DNA of 64,000 bases from Microplitis mediator (taxonomy: Eukaryota > Arthropoda > Insecta > Hymenoptera > Braconidae). Both the position numbers and the translations under genes were made by a program. Shown piece by piece: positions 1 to 12,292 of the stretch (the first letter of the stretch is position 1; each line of letters begins with the position of its first letter). Where the stretch lies: positions 310,001 through 374,000 of the forward strand of contig NW_026643289.1 in NCBI RefSeq assembly GCF_029852145.1. The letters run 5' to 3'. The notes beneath the pieces were generated by a model, which had not been told where the DNA came from, did not search any database, and saw only the letters and a program-made list of their open reading frames with translations.

Positions 1-242
1 CAAAGTACTATCACTTAATTTTTTGCCAATCACTTGTACTTTGTGTCATTTTTTGACATCTATAAATTTTTTCTTTTTTTTTTCTTAATCTGACATAGTT
101 GTCTTTTATATTATATTTTTGGCTCTTAAGTTTACCACCATAACTCAAGTTCTTTCAATATGTGCCATTATGTTTAGTAGTTTTTGTCTTTTGTACGTTA
201 ACATATAAAATTGTAAGCATTTGTATGCGTACTTTATGAACA

Positions 243-271
243 GCCGACAACTCATACTAGTACGAGCCGGC
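243..271. other. GC-rich conserved dyad of the satellite monomer (representative, unit 1)
   Basis: GCCG-ACAA-CTC-A-TACTAGTA-C-GAG-C-CGGC forms an imperfect dyad. The outer arms are GCCG/CGGC, the inner arms CTC/GAG, and the centre is the perfect 8 bp palindrome TACTAGTA. It is the most GC-rich part of an AT-rich monomer and recurs in nearly all of the roughly 189 copies. Exceptions are changes such as GAGCCAGCG and CATACTTGTACG (near 19190, 22500, 25160 and 34780). Such conservation would fit a satellite-binding protein site; that is inference, and no known motif was matched. Confidence 0.55.
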
Positions 272-543
272 GTTAAAATGAATTGTTATTTTCATTCAAA
301 TAACATGCAAGTATATGGCGGCGGATAGTTTGCAAAGTACTATCACTTAATTTTTTGCCAATCATTGTACTTTGTGTCATTTTTTGACATATATAAATTT
401 TTTCCTCTATTGTTCTTAATCTGACATAGTTGTCTTTTATATTATATTTTTGGCTCTTAAGTTTACCACCATAACTTAAGTTTTTTCAATATGTGCCATT
501 ATGTTTAGTAGTTTTTGTCTTTTGTACGTTAACATATAAAATT

Positions 544-563
544 GTAAGCATTTGTATGCTTAC
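544..563. other. Perfect 8-bp stem dyad in ATGCTTAC-type monomers (representative, unit 2)
   Basis: GTAAGCAT-TTGT-ATGCTTAC is a perfect hairpin with a four-base loop. In the other common monomer type the right arm is ATGCGTAC, which breaks one pair (213-232 in unit 1). The G/T site is the most useful marker separating the two monomer haplotypes. Confidence 0.6.
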
Positions 564-656
564 TTTATGAACAGCCGACAACTCATACTAGTACGAGCCG
601 GCGTTCAAATGAATTGTTATTTTCATTCAAATAACATACAAGTATATGGTGGCGGA

Positions 657-670
657 TACTTTGCAAAGTA
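657..670. other. 14-bp perfect palindrome at the monomer junction (representative)
   Basis: TACTTTGCAAAGTA is self-complementary. It exists only where the junction reads GTGGCGGATACTTTGC. The common alternative GCGGCGGATAGTTTGC leaves TTTGCAAA with one flanking mismatch. The perfect form usually follows a monomer with ATGCTTAC and GTTCAAATG. Confidence 0.6.
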
Positions 671-995
671 CTATCACTTAAATTTTTGCCAATCAGTTGT
701 ACTTTGTGTCATTTTTTGACATATATAAATTTTTTCCTTTATTTTTCTTAATCTGACATAGTTGTCTTTTATATTATATTTTTGGCTCTTAAGTTTACCA
801 CCATAACTTAAGTTTTTTCAATATGTGCCATTATGATTAGTAGTTTTTGTCTTTTGTACGTTAACATATGAAATTGTAAGCATTTGTATGCTTACTTTAT
901 GAACAGCCGACAACTCATACTAGTACGAGCCGGCGTTAAAATGAATTGTTATTTTCATTCAAATAACATACAAGTATATGGCGGGGGAAACTTTG

Positions 996-3321
996 CAACG
1001 TACTATTACTTAATTTTTTGCCAATCACTTGTACTTTAAGTCATTTTTTGACATCTATAAATTTTTTCCTTTATTTTTCTTAATCTGACATAGTTGTCTT
1101 TTATATTATATTTTTGGCTTTTAAGTTTACCACCATAACTTAAGTTTTTTCAATATGTGCCATTATGATTAGTAGTTTTTGTCTTTTGTACGTTAACATA
1201 TGAAATTGTAAGCATTTGTATGCTTACTTTATGAACAGCCGACAACTCATACTAGTACGAGCCGGCGTTCAAATGAATTGTTATTTTCATTCAAATAACA
1301 TACAAGTATATGGTGGCGGATACTTTGCAAAGTACTATCACTTAATTTTTTGCCAATCAGTTGTACTTTGTGTCATTTTTTGACATATATAAATTTTTTC
1401 CTTTTTTTTTCTTAATCTGACATAGTTGTCTTTTATATTATATTTTTGGCTCTTAAGTTTACCACCATAACTTAAGTTTTTTCAATATGTGCCATTATGT
1501 TTAGTAGTTTTTGTCTTTTGTACGTTAACATATAAAATTGTAAGCATTTGTATGCGTACTTTATGAACAGCCGACAACTTATACTAGTACGAGCCGGCGT
1601 TAAAATGAATTGTTATTTTTATTCAAATAACATACAAGTATATGGCGGCGGATAGTTTGCAAAGTACTATCACTTAATTTTTTGCCAATCAGTTGTACTT
1701 TGTGTCATTTTTTGACATATATAAATTTTTTTCCTTTTTTTTTCTTAATCTGACATAGTTGTCTTTTATATTATATTTTTGGCTCTTAAGTTTACCACCA
1801 TAACTTAAGTTTTTTCAATATGTGCGATAATGTTTAGTAGTTTTTGTCTTTTGTACGTTAACATATAAAATTGTAAGCATTTGTATGCGTACTTTATGAA
1901 CAGCCGACAACTCATACTAGTACGAGCCGGCGTTAAAATGAATTGTTATTTTCATTCAAATAACATACAAGTATATGGCGGGGGAAACTTTGCAACGTAC
2001 TATTACTTAATTTTTTGCCAATCACTTGTACTTTAAGTCATTTTTTGACATCTATAAATTTTTTCCTTTATTTTTCTTAATCTGACATAGTTGTCTTTTA
2101 TATTATATTTTTGGCTCTTAAGTTTACCACCATAACTTAAGTTTTTTCAATATGTGCCATTATGATTAGTAGTTTTTGTCTTTTGTACGTTAACATATGA
2201 AATTGTAAGCATTTGTATGCTTACTTTATGAACAGCCGACAACTCATACTAGTACGAGCCGGCGTTCAAATGAATTGTTATTTTCATTCAAATAACATAC
2301 AAGTATATGGTGGCGGATACTTTGCAAAGTACTATCACTTAATTTTTTGCCAATCAGTTGTACTTTGTGTCATTTTTTGACATATATAAATTTTTTCCTT
2401 TTTTTTTCTTAATCTGACATAGTTGTCTTTTATATTATATTTTTGGCTCTTAAGTTTACCACCATAACTTAAGTTTTTTCAATATGTGCCATTATGTTTA
2501 GTAGTTTTTGTCTTTTGTACGTTAACATATAAAATTGTAAGCATTTGTATGCGTACTTTATGAACAGCCGACAACTTATACTAGTACGAGCCGGCGTTAA
2601 AATGAATTGTTATTTTCATTCAAATAACATACAAGTATATGGCGGCGGATAGTTTGCAAAGTACTATCACTTAATTTTTTGCCAATCAGTTGTACTTTGT
2701 GTCATTTTTTGACATCTATAAATTTTTTCCTTTTTTTTTCTTAATCTGACATAGTTGTCTTTTATATTATATTTTTGGCTCTCAAGTTTACCACCATAAC
2801 TTAATTTTTTTTCAATATGTGCCATTATGTTTAGTAGTTTTTGTCTTTTGTACGTTAACATATAAAATTGTAAGCATTTGTATGCGTACTCTATGAACAG
2901 CCGACAACTCATACTGGTACGAGCCGGCGTTAAAATGAATTGTTATTTTCATTCAAATAACATGCAAGTATATGGCGGCGGATAGTTTGCAAAGTACTAT
3001 CACTTAATTTTTTGCCAATCACTTGTACTTTGTGTCATTTTTTGACATATATAAATTTTTTCCTTAATTTTTCTAAATCTGACATAGTTGTCTTTTATAT
3101 TATATTTTTGGCTCTTAAGTTTACCACCATAACTTAAGTTTTTTCAATATGTGGCATTATGTTTAGTAGTTTTTGTCTTTTGTACGTTAACATATAAAAT
3201 TGTAAGCATTTGTATGCGTACTTTATGAACAGCAGACAACTCATACTAGTACGAGCCGGCGTTAAAATGAATTGTTATTTTCATTCAAATAACATACAAG
3301 TATATGGCGGGGGAAACTTTG
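996..3321. repeat. 7-monomer HOR block, copy 1
   Basis: The block is 2326 bp. It is bounded by monomers with the diagnostic GCGGGGGAAAC junction and the CTTTAAGTCAT variant (junctions at 981 and 3307). Using G for that type, T for GTGGCGGATACT and C for GCGGCGGATAGT, the order is G-T-C-G-T-C-C. The sixth monomer has the private ACTTAATTTTTTTTC and TACTCTATG changes. The next block repeats the same order at an offset of exactly 2326. Confidence 0.88.
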
Positions 3322-5647
3322 CAACGTACTATTACTTAATTTTTTGCCAATCACTTGTACTTTAAGTCATTTTTTGACATCTATAAATTTTTTCCTTTAT
3401 TTTTCTTAATCTGACATAGTTGTCTTTTATATTATATTTTTGGCTTTTAAGTTTACCACCATAACTTAAGTTTTTTCAATATGTGCCATTATGATTAGTA
3501 GTTTTTGTCTTTTGTACGTTAACATATGAAATTGTAAGCATTTGTATGCTTACTTTATGAACAGCCGACAACTCATACTAGTACGAGCCGGCGTTCAAAT
3601 GAATTGTTATTTTCATTCAAATAACATACAAGTATATGGTGGCGGATACTTTGCAAAGTACTATCACTTAATTTTTTGCCAATCAGTTGTACTTTGTGTC
3701 ATTTTTTGACATATATAAATTTTTTCCTTTTTTTTTCTTAATCTGACATAGTTGTCTTTTATATTATATTTTTGGCTCTTAAGTTTACCACCATAACTTA
3801 AGTTTTTTCAATATGTGCCATTATGTTTAGTAGTTTTTGTCTTTTGTACGTTAACATATAAAATTGTAAGCATTTGTATGCGTACTTTATGAACAGCCGA
3901 CAACTTATACTAGTACGAGCCGGCGTTAAAATGAATTGTTATTTTTATTCAAATAACATACAAGTATATGGCGGCGGATAGTTTGCAAAGTACTATCACT
4001 TAATTTTTTGCCAATCAGTTGTACTTTGTGTCATTTTTTGACATATATAAATTTTTTTCCTTTTTTTTTCTTAATCTGACATAGTTGTCTTTTATATTAT
4101 ATTTTTGGCTCTTAAGTTTACCACCATAACTTAAGTTTTTTCAATATGTGCGATAATGTTTAGTAGTTTTTGTCTTTTGTACGTTAACATATAAAATTGT
4201 AAGCATTTGTATGCGTACTTTATGAACAGCCGACAACTCATACTAGTACGAGCCGGCGTTAAAATGAATTGTTATTTTCATTCAAATAACATACAAGTAT
4301 ATGGCGGGGGAAACTTTGCAACGTACTATTACTTAATTTTTTGCCAATCACTTGTACTTTAAGTCATTTTTTGACATCTATAAATTTTTTCCTTTATTTT
4401 TCTTAATCTGACATAGTTGTCTTTTATATTATATTTTTGGCTCTTAAGTTTACCACCATAACTTAAGTTTTTTCAATATGTGCCATTATGATTAGTAGTT
4501 TTTGTCTTTTGTACGTTAACATATGAAATTGTAAGCATTTGTATGCTTACTTTATGAACAGCCGACAACTTATACTAGTACGAGCCGGCGTTCAAATGAA
4601 TTGTTATTTTCATTCAAATAACATACAAGTATATGGTGGCGGATACTTTGCAAAGTACTATCACTTAATTTTTTGCCAATCAGTTGTACTTTGTGTCATT
4701 TTTTGACATATATAAATTTTTTCCTTTTTTTTTCTTAATCTGACATAGTTGTCTTTTATATTATATTTTTGGCTCTTAAGTTTACCACCATAACTTAAGT
4801 TTTTTCAATATGTGCCATTATGTTTAGTAGTTTTTGTCTTTTGTACGTTAACATATAAAATTGTAAGCATTTGTATGCGTACTTTATGAACAGCCGACAA
4901 CTTATACTAGTACGAGCCGGCGTTAAAATGAATTGTTATTTTCATTCAAATAACATACAAGTATATGGCGGCGGATAGTTTGCAAAGTACTATCACTTAA
5001 TTTTTTGCCAATCAGTTGTACTTTGTGTCATTTTTTGACATCTATAAATTTTTTCCTTTTTTTTTCTTAATCTGACATAGTTGTCTTTTATATTATATTT
5101 TTGGCTCTCAAGTTTACCACCATAACTTAATTTTTTTTCAATATGTGCCATTATGTTTAGTAGTTTTTGTCTTTTGTACGTTAACATATAAAATTGTAAG
5201 CATTTGTATGCGTACTCTATGAACAGCCGACAACTCATACTGGTACGAGCCGGCGTTAAAATGAATTGTTATTTTCATTCAAATAACATGCAAGTATATG
5301 GCGGCGGATAGTTTGCAAAGTACTATCACTTAATTTTTTGCCAATCACTTGTACTTTGTGTCATTTTTTGACATATATAAATTTTTTCCTTAATTTTTCT
5401 AAATCTGACATAGTTGTCTTTTATATTATATTTTTGGCTCTTAAGTTTACCACCATAACTTAAGTTTTTTCAATATGTGGCATTATGTTTAGTAGTTTTT
5501 GTCTTTTGTACGTTAACATATAAAATTGTAAGCATTTGTATGCGTACTTTATGAACAGCAGACAACTCATACTAGTACGAGCCGGCGTTAAAATGAATTG
5601 TTATTTTCATTCAAATAACATACAAGTATATGGTGGCGGATACTTTG
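3322..5647. repeat. 7-monomer HOR block, copy 2
   Basis: The 2326 bp block has the same monomer order as the preceding one. The private ORF-bearing monomer (minus-strand frame at 4993-5238) lies 2326 bp after its counterpart at 2667-2912. The last monomer carries GAACAGCAGACAAC in place of CAGCCGACAAC, as in the other copies. Confidence 0.88.
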
Positions 5648-8305
5648 CAAAGTACTATCACTTAATTTTTTGCCAATCAGTTGTACTTTGTGTCATTTTT
5701 TGACATATATAAATTTTTTCCTTTTTTTTTCTTAATCTGACATAGTTGTCTTTTATATTATATTTTTGGCTTTTAAGTTTACCACCATAACTTAAGTTTT
5801 TTCAATATGTGCCATTATGATTAGTAGTTTTTGTCTTTTGTACGTTAACATATGAAATTGTAAGCATTTGTATGCTTACTTTATGAACAGCCGACAACTC
5901 ATACTAGTACGAGCCGGCGTTCAAATGAATTGTTATTTTCATTCAAATAACATACAAGTATATGGTGGCGGATACTTTGCAAAGTACTATCACTTAATTT
6001 TTTGCCAATCAGTTGTACTTTGTGTCATTTTTTGACATCTATAAATTTTTTCCTTTATTTTTCTTAATCTGACATAGTTGTCTTTTATATTATATTTTTG
6101 GCTTTTAAGTTTACCACCATAACTTAAGTTTTTTCAATATGTGCCATTATGATTAGTAGTTTTTGTCTTTTGTACGTTAACATATGAAATTGTAAGCATT
6201 TGTATGCTTACTTTATGAACAGCCGACAACTCATACTAGTACGAGCCGGCGTTCAAATGAATTGTTATTTTCATTCAAATAACATACAAGTATATGGTGG
6301 CGGATACTTTGCAAAGTACTATCACTTAATTTTTTGCCAATCAGTTGTACTTTGTGTCATTTTTTGACATATATAAATTTTTTCCTTTTTTTTTCTTAAT
6401 CTGACATAGTTGTCTTTTATATTATATTTTTGGCTCTTAAGTTTACCACCATAACTTAAGTTTTTTCAATATGTGCCATTATGTTTAGTAGTTTTTGTCT
6501 TTTGTACGTTAACATATAAAATTGTAAGCATTTTTATGCGTACTTTATGAACAGCCGACAACTTATACTAGTACGAGCCGGCGTTAAAATGAATTGTTAT
6601 TTTTATTCAAATAACATACAAGTATATGGCGGCGGATAGTTTGCAAAGTACTATCACTTAATTTTTTGCCAATCAGTTGTACTTTGTGTCATTTTTTGAC
6701 ATATATAAATTTTTTTCCTTTTTTTTTCTTAATCTGACATAGTTGTCTTTTATATTATATTTTTGGCTCTTAAGTTTACCACCATAACTTAAGTTTTTTC
6801 AATATGTGCGATAATGTTTAGTAGTTTTTGTCTTTTGTACGTTAACATATAAAATTGTAAGCATTTGTATGCGTACTTTATGAACAGCCGACAACTCATA
6901 CTAGTACGAGCCGGCGTTAAAATGAATTGTTATTTTCATTCAAATAACATACAAGTATATGGCGGGGGAAACTTTGCAACGTACTATTACTTAATTTTTT
7001 GCCAATCACTTGTACTTTAAGTCATTTTTTGACATCTATAAATTTTTTCCTTTATTTTTCTTAATCTGACATAGTTGTCTTTTATATTATATTTTTGGCT
7101 CTTAAGTTTACCACCATAACTTAAGTTTTTTCAATATGTGCCATTATGATTAGTAGTTTTTGTCTTTTGTACGTTAACATATGAAATTGTAAGCATTTGT
7201 ATGCTTACTTTATGAACAGCCGACAACTCATACTAGTACGAGCCGGCGTTCAAATGAATTGTTATTTTCATTCAAATAACATACAAGTATATGGTGGCGG
7301 ATACTTTGCAAAGTACTATCACTTAATTTTTTGCCAATCAGTTGTACTTTGTGTCATTTTTTGACATATATAAATTTTTTCCTTTTTTTTTCTTAATCTG
7401 ACATAGTTGTCTTTTATATTATATTTTTGGCTCTTAAGTTTACCACCATAACTTAAGTTTTTTCAATATGTGCCATTATGTTTAGTAGTTTTTGTCTTTT
7501 GTACGTTAACATATAAAATTGTAAGCATTTGTATGCGTACTTTATGAACAGCCGACAACTTATACTAGTACGAGCCGGCGTTAAAATGAATTGTTATTTT
7601 CATTCAAATAACATACAAGTATATGGCGGCGGATAGTTTGCAAAGTACTATCACTTAATTTTTTGCCAATCAGTTGTACTTTGTGTCATTTTTTGACATC
7701 TATAAATTTTTTCCTTTTTTTTTCTTAATCTGACATAGTTGTCTTTTATATTATATTTTTGGCTCTCAAGTTTACCACCATAACTTAATTTTTTTTCAAT
7801 ATGTGCCATTATGTTTAGTAGTTTTTGTCTTTTGTACGTTAACATATAAAATTGTAAGCATTTGTATGCGTACTCTATGAACAGCCGACAACTCATACTG
7901 GTACGAGCCGGCGTTAAAATGAATTGTTATTTTCATTCAAATAACATGCAAGTATATGGCGGCGGATAGTTTGCAAAGTACTATCACTTAATTTTTTGCC
8001 AATCACTTGTACTTTGTGTCATTTTTTGACATATATAAATTTTTTCCTTAATTTTTCTAAATCTGACATAGTTGTCTTTTATATTATATTTTTGGCTCTT
8101 AAGTTTACCACCATAACTTAAGTTTTTTCAATATGTGGCATTATGTTTAGTAGTTTTTGTCTTTTGTACGTTAACATATAAAATTGTAAGCATTTGTATG
8201 CGTACTTTATGAACAGCAGACAACTCATACTAGTACGAGCCGGCGTTAAAATGAATTGTTATTTTCATTCAAATAACATACAAGTATATGGCGGGGGAAA
8301 CTTTG
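5648..8305. repeat. 8-monomer HOR block (variant of the 7-mer)
   Basis: The block is 2658 bp. Compared with the 7-mer, the leading G-type monomer is replaced by two T-type monomers (junctions at 5633 and 5965), adding one unit. The remaining monomers follow the usual T-C-G-T-C-C order. Together with a 7-mer it makes a 15-monomer, 4984 bp super-repeat, seen as the 3307 to 8291 and 4304 to 9288 spacings of the G-type junction. Confidence 0.85.
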
Positions 8306-10631
8306 CAACGTACTATTACTTAATTTTTTGCCAATCACTTGTACTTTAAGTCATTTTTTGACATCTATAAATTTTTTCCTTTATTTTTCTTAATCTGACA
8401 TAGTTGTCTTTTATATTATATTTTTGGCTTTTAAGTTTACCACCATAACTTAAGTTTTTTCAATATGTGCCATTATGATTAGTAGTTTTTGTCTTTTGTA
8501 CGTTAACATATGAAATTGTAAGCATTTGTATGCTTACTTTATGAACAGCCGACAACTCATACTAGTACGAGCCGGCGTTCAAATGAATTGTTATTTTCAT
8601 TCAAATAACATACAAGTATATGGTGGCGGATACTTTGCAAAGTACTATCACTTAATTTTTTGCCAATCAGTTGTACTTTGTGTCATTTTTTGACATATAT
8701 AAATTTTTTCCTTTTTTTTTCTTAATCTGACATAGTTGTCTTTTATATTATATTTTTGGCTCTTAAGTTTACCACCATAACTTAAGTTTTTTCAATATGT
8801 GCCATTATGTTTAGTAGTTTTTGTCTTTTGTACGTTAACATATAAAATTGTAAGCATTTGTATGCGTACTTTATGAACAGCCGACAACTTATACTAGTAC
8901 GAGCCGGCGTTAAAATGAATTGTTATTTTTATTCAAATAACATACAAGTATATGGCGGCGGATAGTTTGCAAAGTACTATCACTTAATTTTTTGCCAATC
9001 AGTTGTACTTTGTGTCATTTTTTGACATATATAAATTTTTTTCCTTTTTTTTTCTTAATCTGACATAGTTGTCTTTTATATTATATTTTTGGCTCTTAAG
9101 TTTACCACCATAACTTAAGTTTTTTCAATATGTGCGATAATGTTTAGTAGTTTTTGTCTTTTGTACGTTAACATATAAAATTGTAAGCATTTGTATGCGT
9201 ACTTTATGAACAGCCGACAACTCATACTAGTACGAGCCGGCGTTAAAATGAATTGTTATTTTCATTCAAATAACATACAAGTATATGGCGGGGGAAACTT
9301 TGCAACGTACTATTACTTAATTTTTTGCCAATCACTTGTACTTTAAGTCATTTTTTGACATCTATAAATTTTTTCCTTTATTTTTCTTAATCTGACATAG
9401 TTGTCTTTTATATTATATTTTTGGCTCTTAAGTTTACCACCATAACTTAAGTTTTTTCAATATGTGCCATTATGATTAGTAGTTTTTGTCTTTTGTACGT
9501 TAACATATGAAATTGTAAGCATTTGTATGCTTACTTTATGAACAGCCGACAACTCATACTAGTACGAGCCGGCGTTCAAATGAATTGTTATTTTCATTCA
9601 AATAACATACAAGTATATGGTGGCGGATACTTTGCAAAGTACTATCACTTAATTTTTTGCCAATCAGTTGTACTTTGTGTCATTTTTTGACATATATAAA
9701 TTTTTTCCTTTTTTTTTCTTAATCTGACATAGTTGTCTTTTATATTATATTTTTGGCTCTTAAGTTTACCACCATAACTTAAGTTTTTTCAATATGTGCC
9801 ATTATGTTTAGTAGTTTTTGTCTTTTGTACGTTAACATATAAAATTGTAAGCATTTGTATGCGTACTTTATGAACAGCCGACAACTTATACTAGTACGAG
9901 CCGGCGTTAAAATGAATTGTTATTTTCATTCAAATAACATACAAGTATATGGCGGCGGATAGTTTGCAAAGTACTATCACTTAATTTTTTGCCAATCAGT
10001 TGTACTTTGTGTCATTTTTTGACATCTATAAATTTTTTCCTTTTTTTTTCTTAATCTGACATAGTTGTCTTTTATATTATATTTTTGGCTCTCAAGTTTA
10101 CCACCATAACTTAATTTTTTTTCAATATGTGCCATTATGTTTAGTAGTTTTTGTCTTTTGTACGTTAACATATAAAATTGTAAGCATTTGTATGCGTACT
10201 CTATGAACAGCCGACAACTCATACTGGTACGAGCCGGCGTTAAAATGAATTGTTATTTTCATTCAAATAACATGCAAGTATATGGCGGCGGATAGTTTGC
10301 AAAGTACTATCACTTAATTTTTTGCCAATCACTTGTACTTTGTGTCATTTTTTGACATATATAAATTTTTTCCTTAATTTTTCTAAATCTGACATAGTTG
10401 TCTTTTATATTATATTTTTGGCTCTTAAGTTTACCACCATAACTTAAGTTTTTTCAATATGTGGCATTATGTTTAGTAGTTTTTGTCTTTTGTACGTTAA
10501 CATATAAAATTGTAAGCATTTGTATGCGTACTTTATGAACAGCAGACAACTCATACTAGTACGAGCCGGCGTTAAAATGAATTGTTATTTTCATTCAAAT
10601 AACATACAAGTATATGGTGGCGGATACTTTG
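8306..10631. repeat. 7-monomer HOR block, copy 3
   Basis: The 2326 bp block is nearly identical to 3322-5647 at an offset of 4984. I saw isolated substitutions, for example ACAACTTATAC near 4567 against ACAACTCATAC near 9551. The similarity implies recent amplification of the 15-monomer unit. Confidence 0.87.
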
Positions 10632-12292
10632 CAAAGTACTATCACTTAATTTTTTGCCAATCAGTTGTACTTTGTGTCATTTTTTGACATATATAAATTT
10701 TTTCCTTTTTTTTTCTTAATCTGACATAGTTGTCTTTTATATTATATTTTTGGCTTTTAAGTTTACCACCATAACTTAAGTTTTTTCGATATGTGCCATT
10801 ATGATTAGTAGTTTTTGTCTTTTGTACGTTAACATATGAAATTGTAAGCATTTGTATGCTTACTTTATGAACAGCCGACAACTCATACTAGTACGAGCCG
10901 GCGTTCAAATGAATTGTTATTTTCATTCAAATAACATACAAGTATATGGTGGCGGATACTTTGCAAAGTACTATCACTTAATTTTTTGCCAATCAGTTGT
11001 ACTTTGTGTCATTTTTTGACATCTATAAATTTTTTCCTTTATTTTTCTTAATCTGACATAGTTGTCTTTTATATTATATTTTTGGCTTTTAAGTTTACCA
11101 CCATAACTTAAGTTTTTTCAATATGTGCCATTATGATTAGTAGTTTTTGTCTTTTGTACGTTAACATATGAAATTGTAAGCATTTGTATGCTTACTTTAT
11201 GAACAGCCGACAACTCATACTAGTACGAGCCGGCGTTCAAATGAATTGTTATTTTCATTCAAATAACATACAAGTATATGGTGGCGGATACTTTGCAAAG
11301 TACTATCACTTAATTTTTTGCCAATCAGTTGTACTTTGTGTCATTTTTTGACATATATAAATTTTTTCCTTTTTTTTTCTTAATCTGACATAGTTGTCTT
11401 TTATATTATATTTTTGGCTCTTAAGTTTACCACCATAACTTAAGTTTTTTCAATATGTGCCATTATGTTTAGTAGTTTTTGTCTTTTGTACGTTAACATA
11501 TAAAATTGTAAGCATTTGTATGCGTACTTTATGAACAGCCGACAACTTATACTAGTACGAGCCGGCGTTAAAATGAATTGTTATTTTCATTCAAATAACA
11601 TACAAGTATATGGCGGCGGATAGTTTGCAAAGTACTATCACTTAATTTTTTGCCAATCAGTTGTACTTTGTGTCATTTTTTGACATCTATAAATTTTTTC
11701 CTTTTTTTTTCTTAATCTGACATAGTTGTCTTTTATATTATATTTTTGGCTCTCAAGTTTACCACCATAACTTAATTTTTTTTCAATATGTGCCATTATG
11801 TTTAGTAGTTTTTGTCTTTTGTACGTTAACATATAAAATTGTAAGCATTTGTATGCGTACTCTATGAACAGCCGACAACTCATACTGGTACGAGCCGGCG
11901 TTAAAATGAATTGTTATTTTCATTCAAATAACATGCAAGTATATGGCGGCGGATAGTTTGCAAAGTACTATCACTTAATTTTTTGCCAATCACTTGTACT
12001 TTGTGTCATTTTTTGACATATATAAATTTTTTCCTTAATTTTTCTAAATCTGACATAGTTGTCTTTTATATTATATTTTTGGCTCTTAAGTTTACCACCA
12101 TAACTTAAGTTTTTTCAATATGTGGCATTATGTTTAGTAGTTTTTGTCTTTTGTACGTTAACATATAAAATTGTAAGCATTTGTATGCGTACTTTATGAA
12201 CAGCAGACAACTCATACTAGTACGAGCCGGCGTTAAAATGAATTGTTATTTTCATTCAAATGACATACAAGTATATGGTGGCGGATACTTTG
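10632..12292. repeat. 5-monomer HOR block (8-mer with three monomers deleted)
   Basis: The block is 1661 bp. Its monomers match units 1, 2, 3, 7 and 8 of the 8-mer at 5648-8305, so units 4-6 are missing in register. It ends with the GAACAGCAGAC monomer and a private AAATGACATAC change near 12260. Past this point the GCGGGGGAAAC junction no longer appears, so this marks the right edge of the domain. Confidence 0.85.

Larger units (their letters stand above)
1..995. repeat. Three lead-in satellite monomers
   Basis: Monomers start at 1, 333 and 664. The first carries AACTCAAGTTCTTTC and a long T tract, like monomers of the 12-37 kb domain rather than its immediate neighbours. The second is one base short because ATCATTGTAC replaces ATCACTTGTAC. 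The regular higher-order structure begins with the G-rich monomer at 996, so these units probably belong to an upstream domain or a transition zone. Confidence 0.75.

Noticed and set aside
243..271. CENP-B box in the monomer
   Set aside because: The dyad contains CGG but I found no TTCG-N4-A-N2-CGGG arrangement in the typical monomer on either strand by eye.
2667..2912. Minus-strand open frames of 79-81 codons in some satellite monomers as genes
   Set aside because: They lie wholly inside the monomer and depend on chance loss of stops in AT-rich repeat. The peptides are low-complexity, Lys/Tyr-rich, with no domain, and most monomers interrupt the frame.
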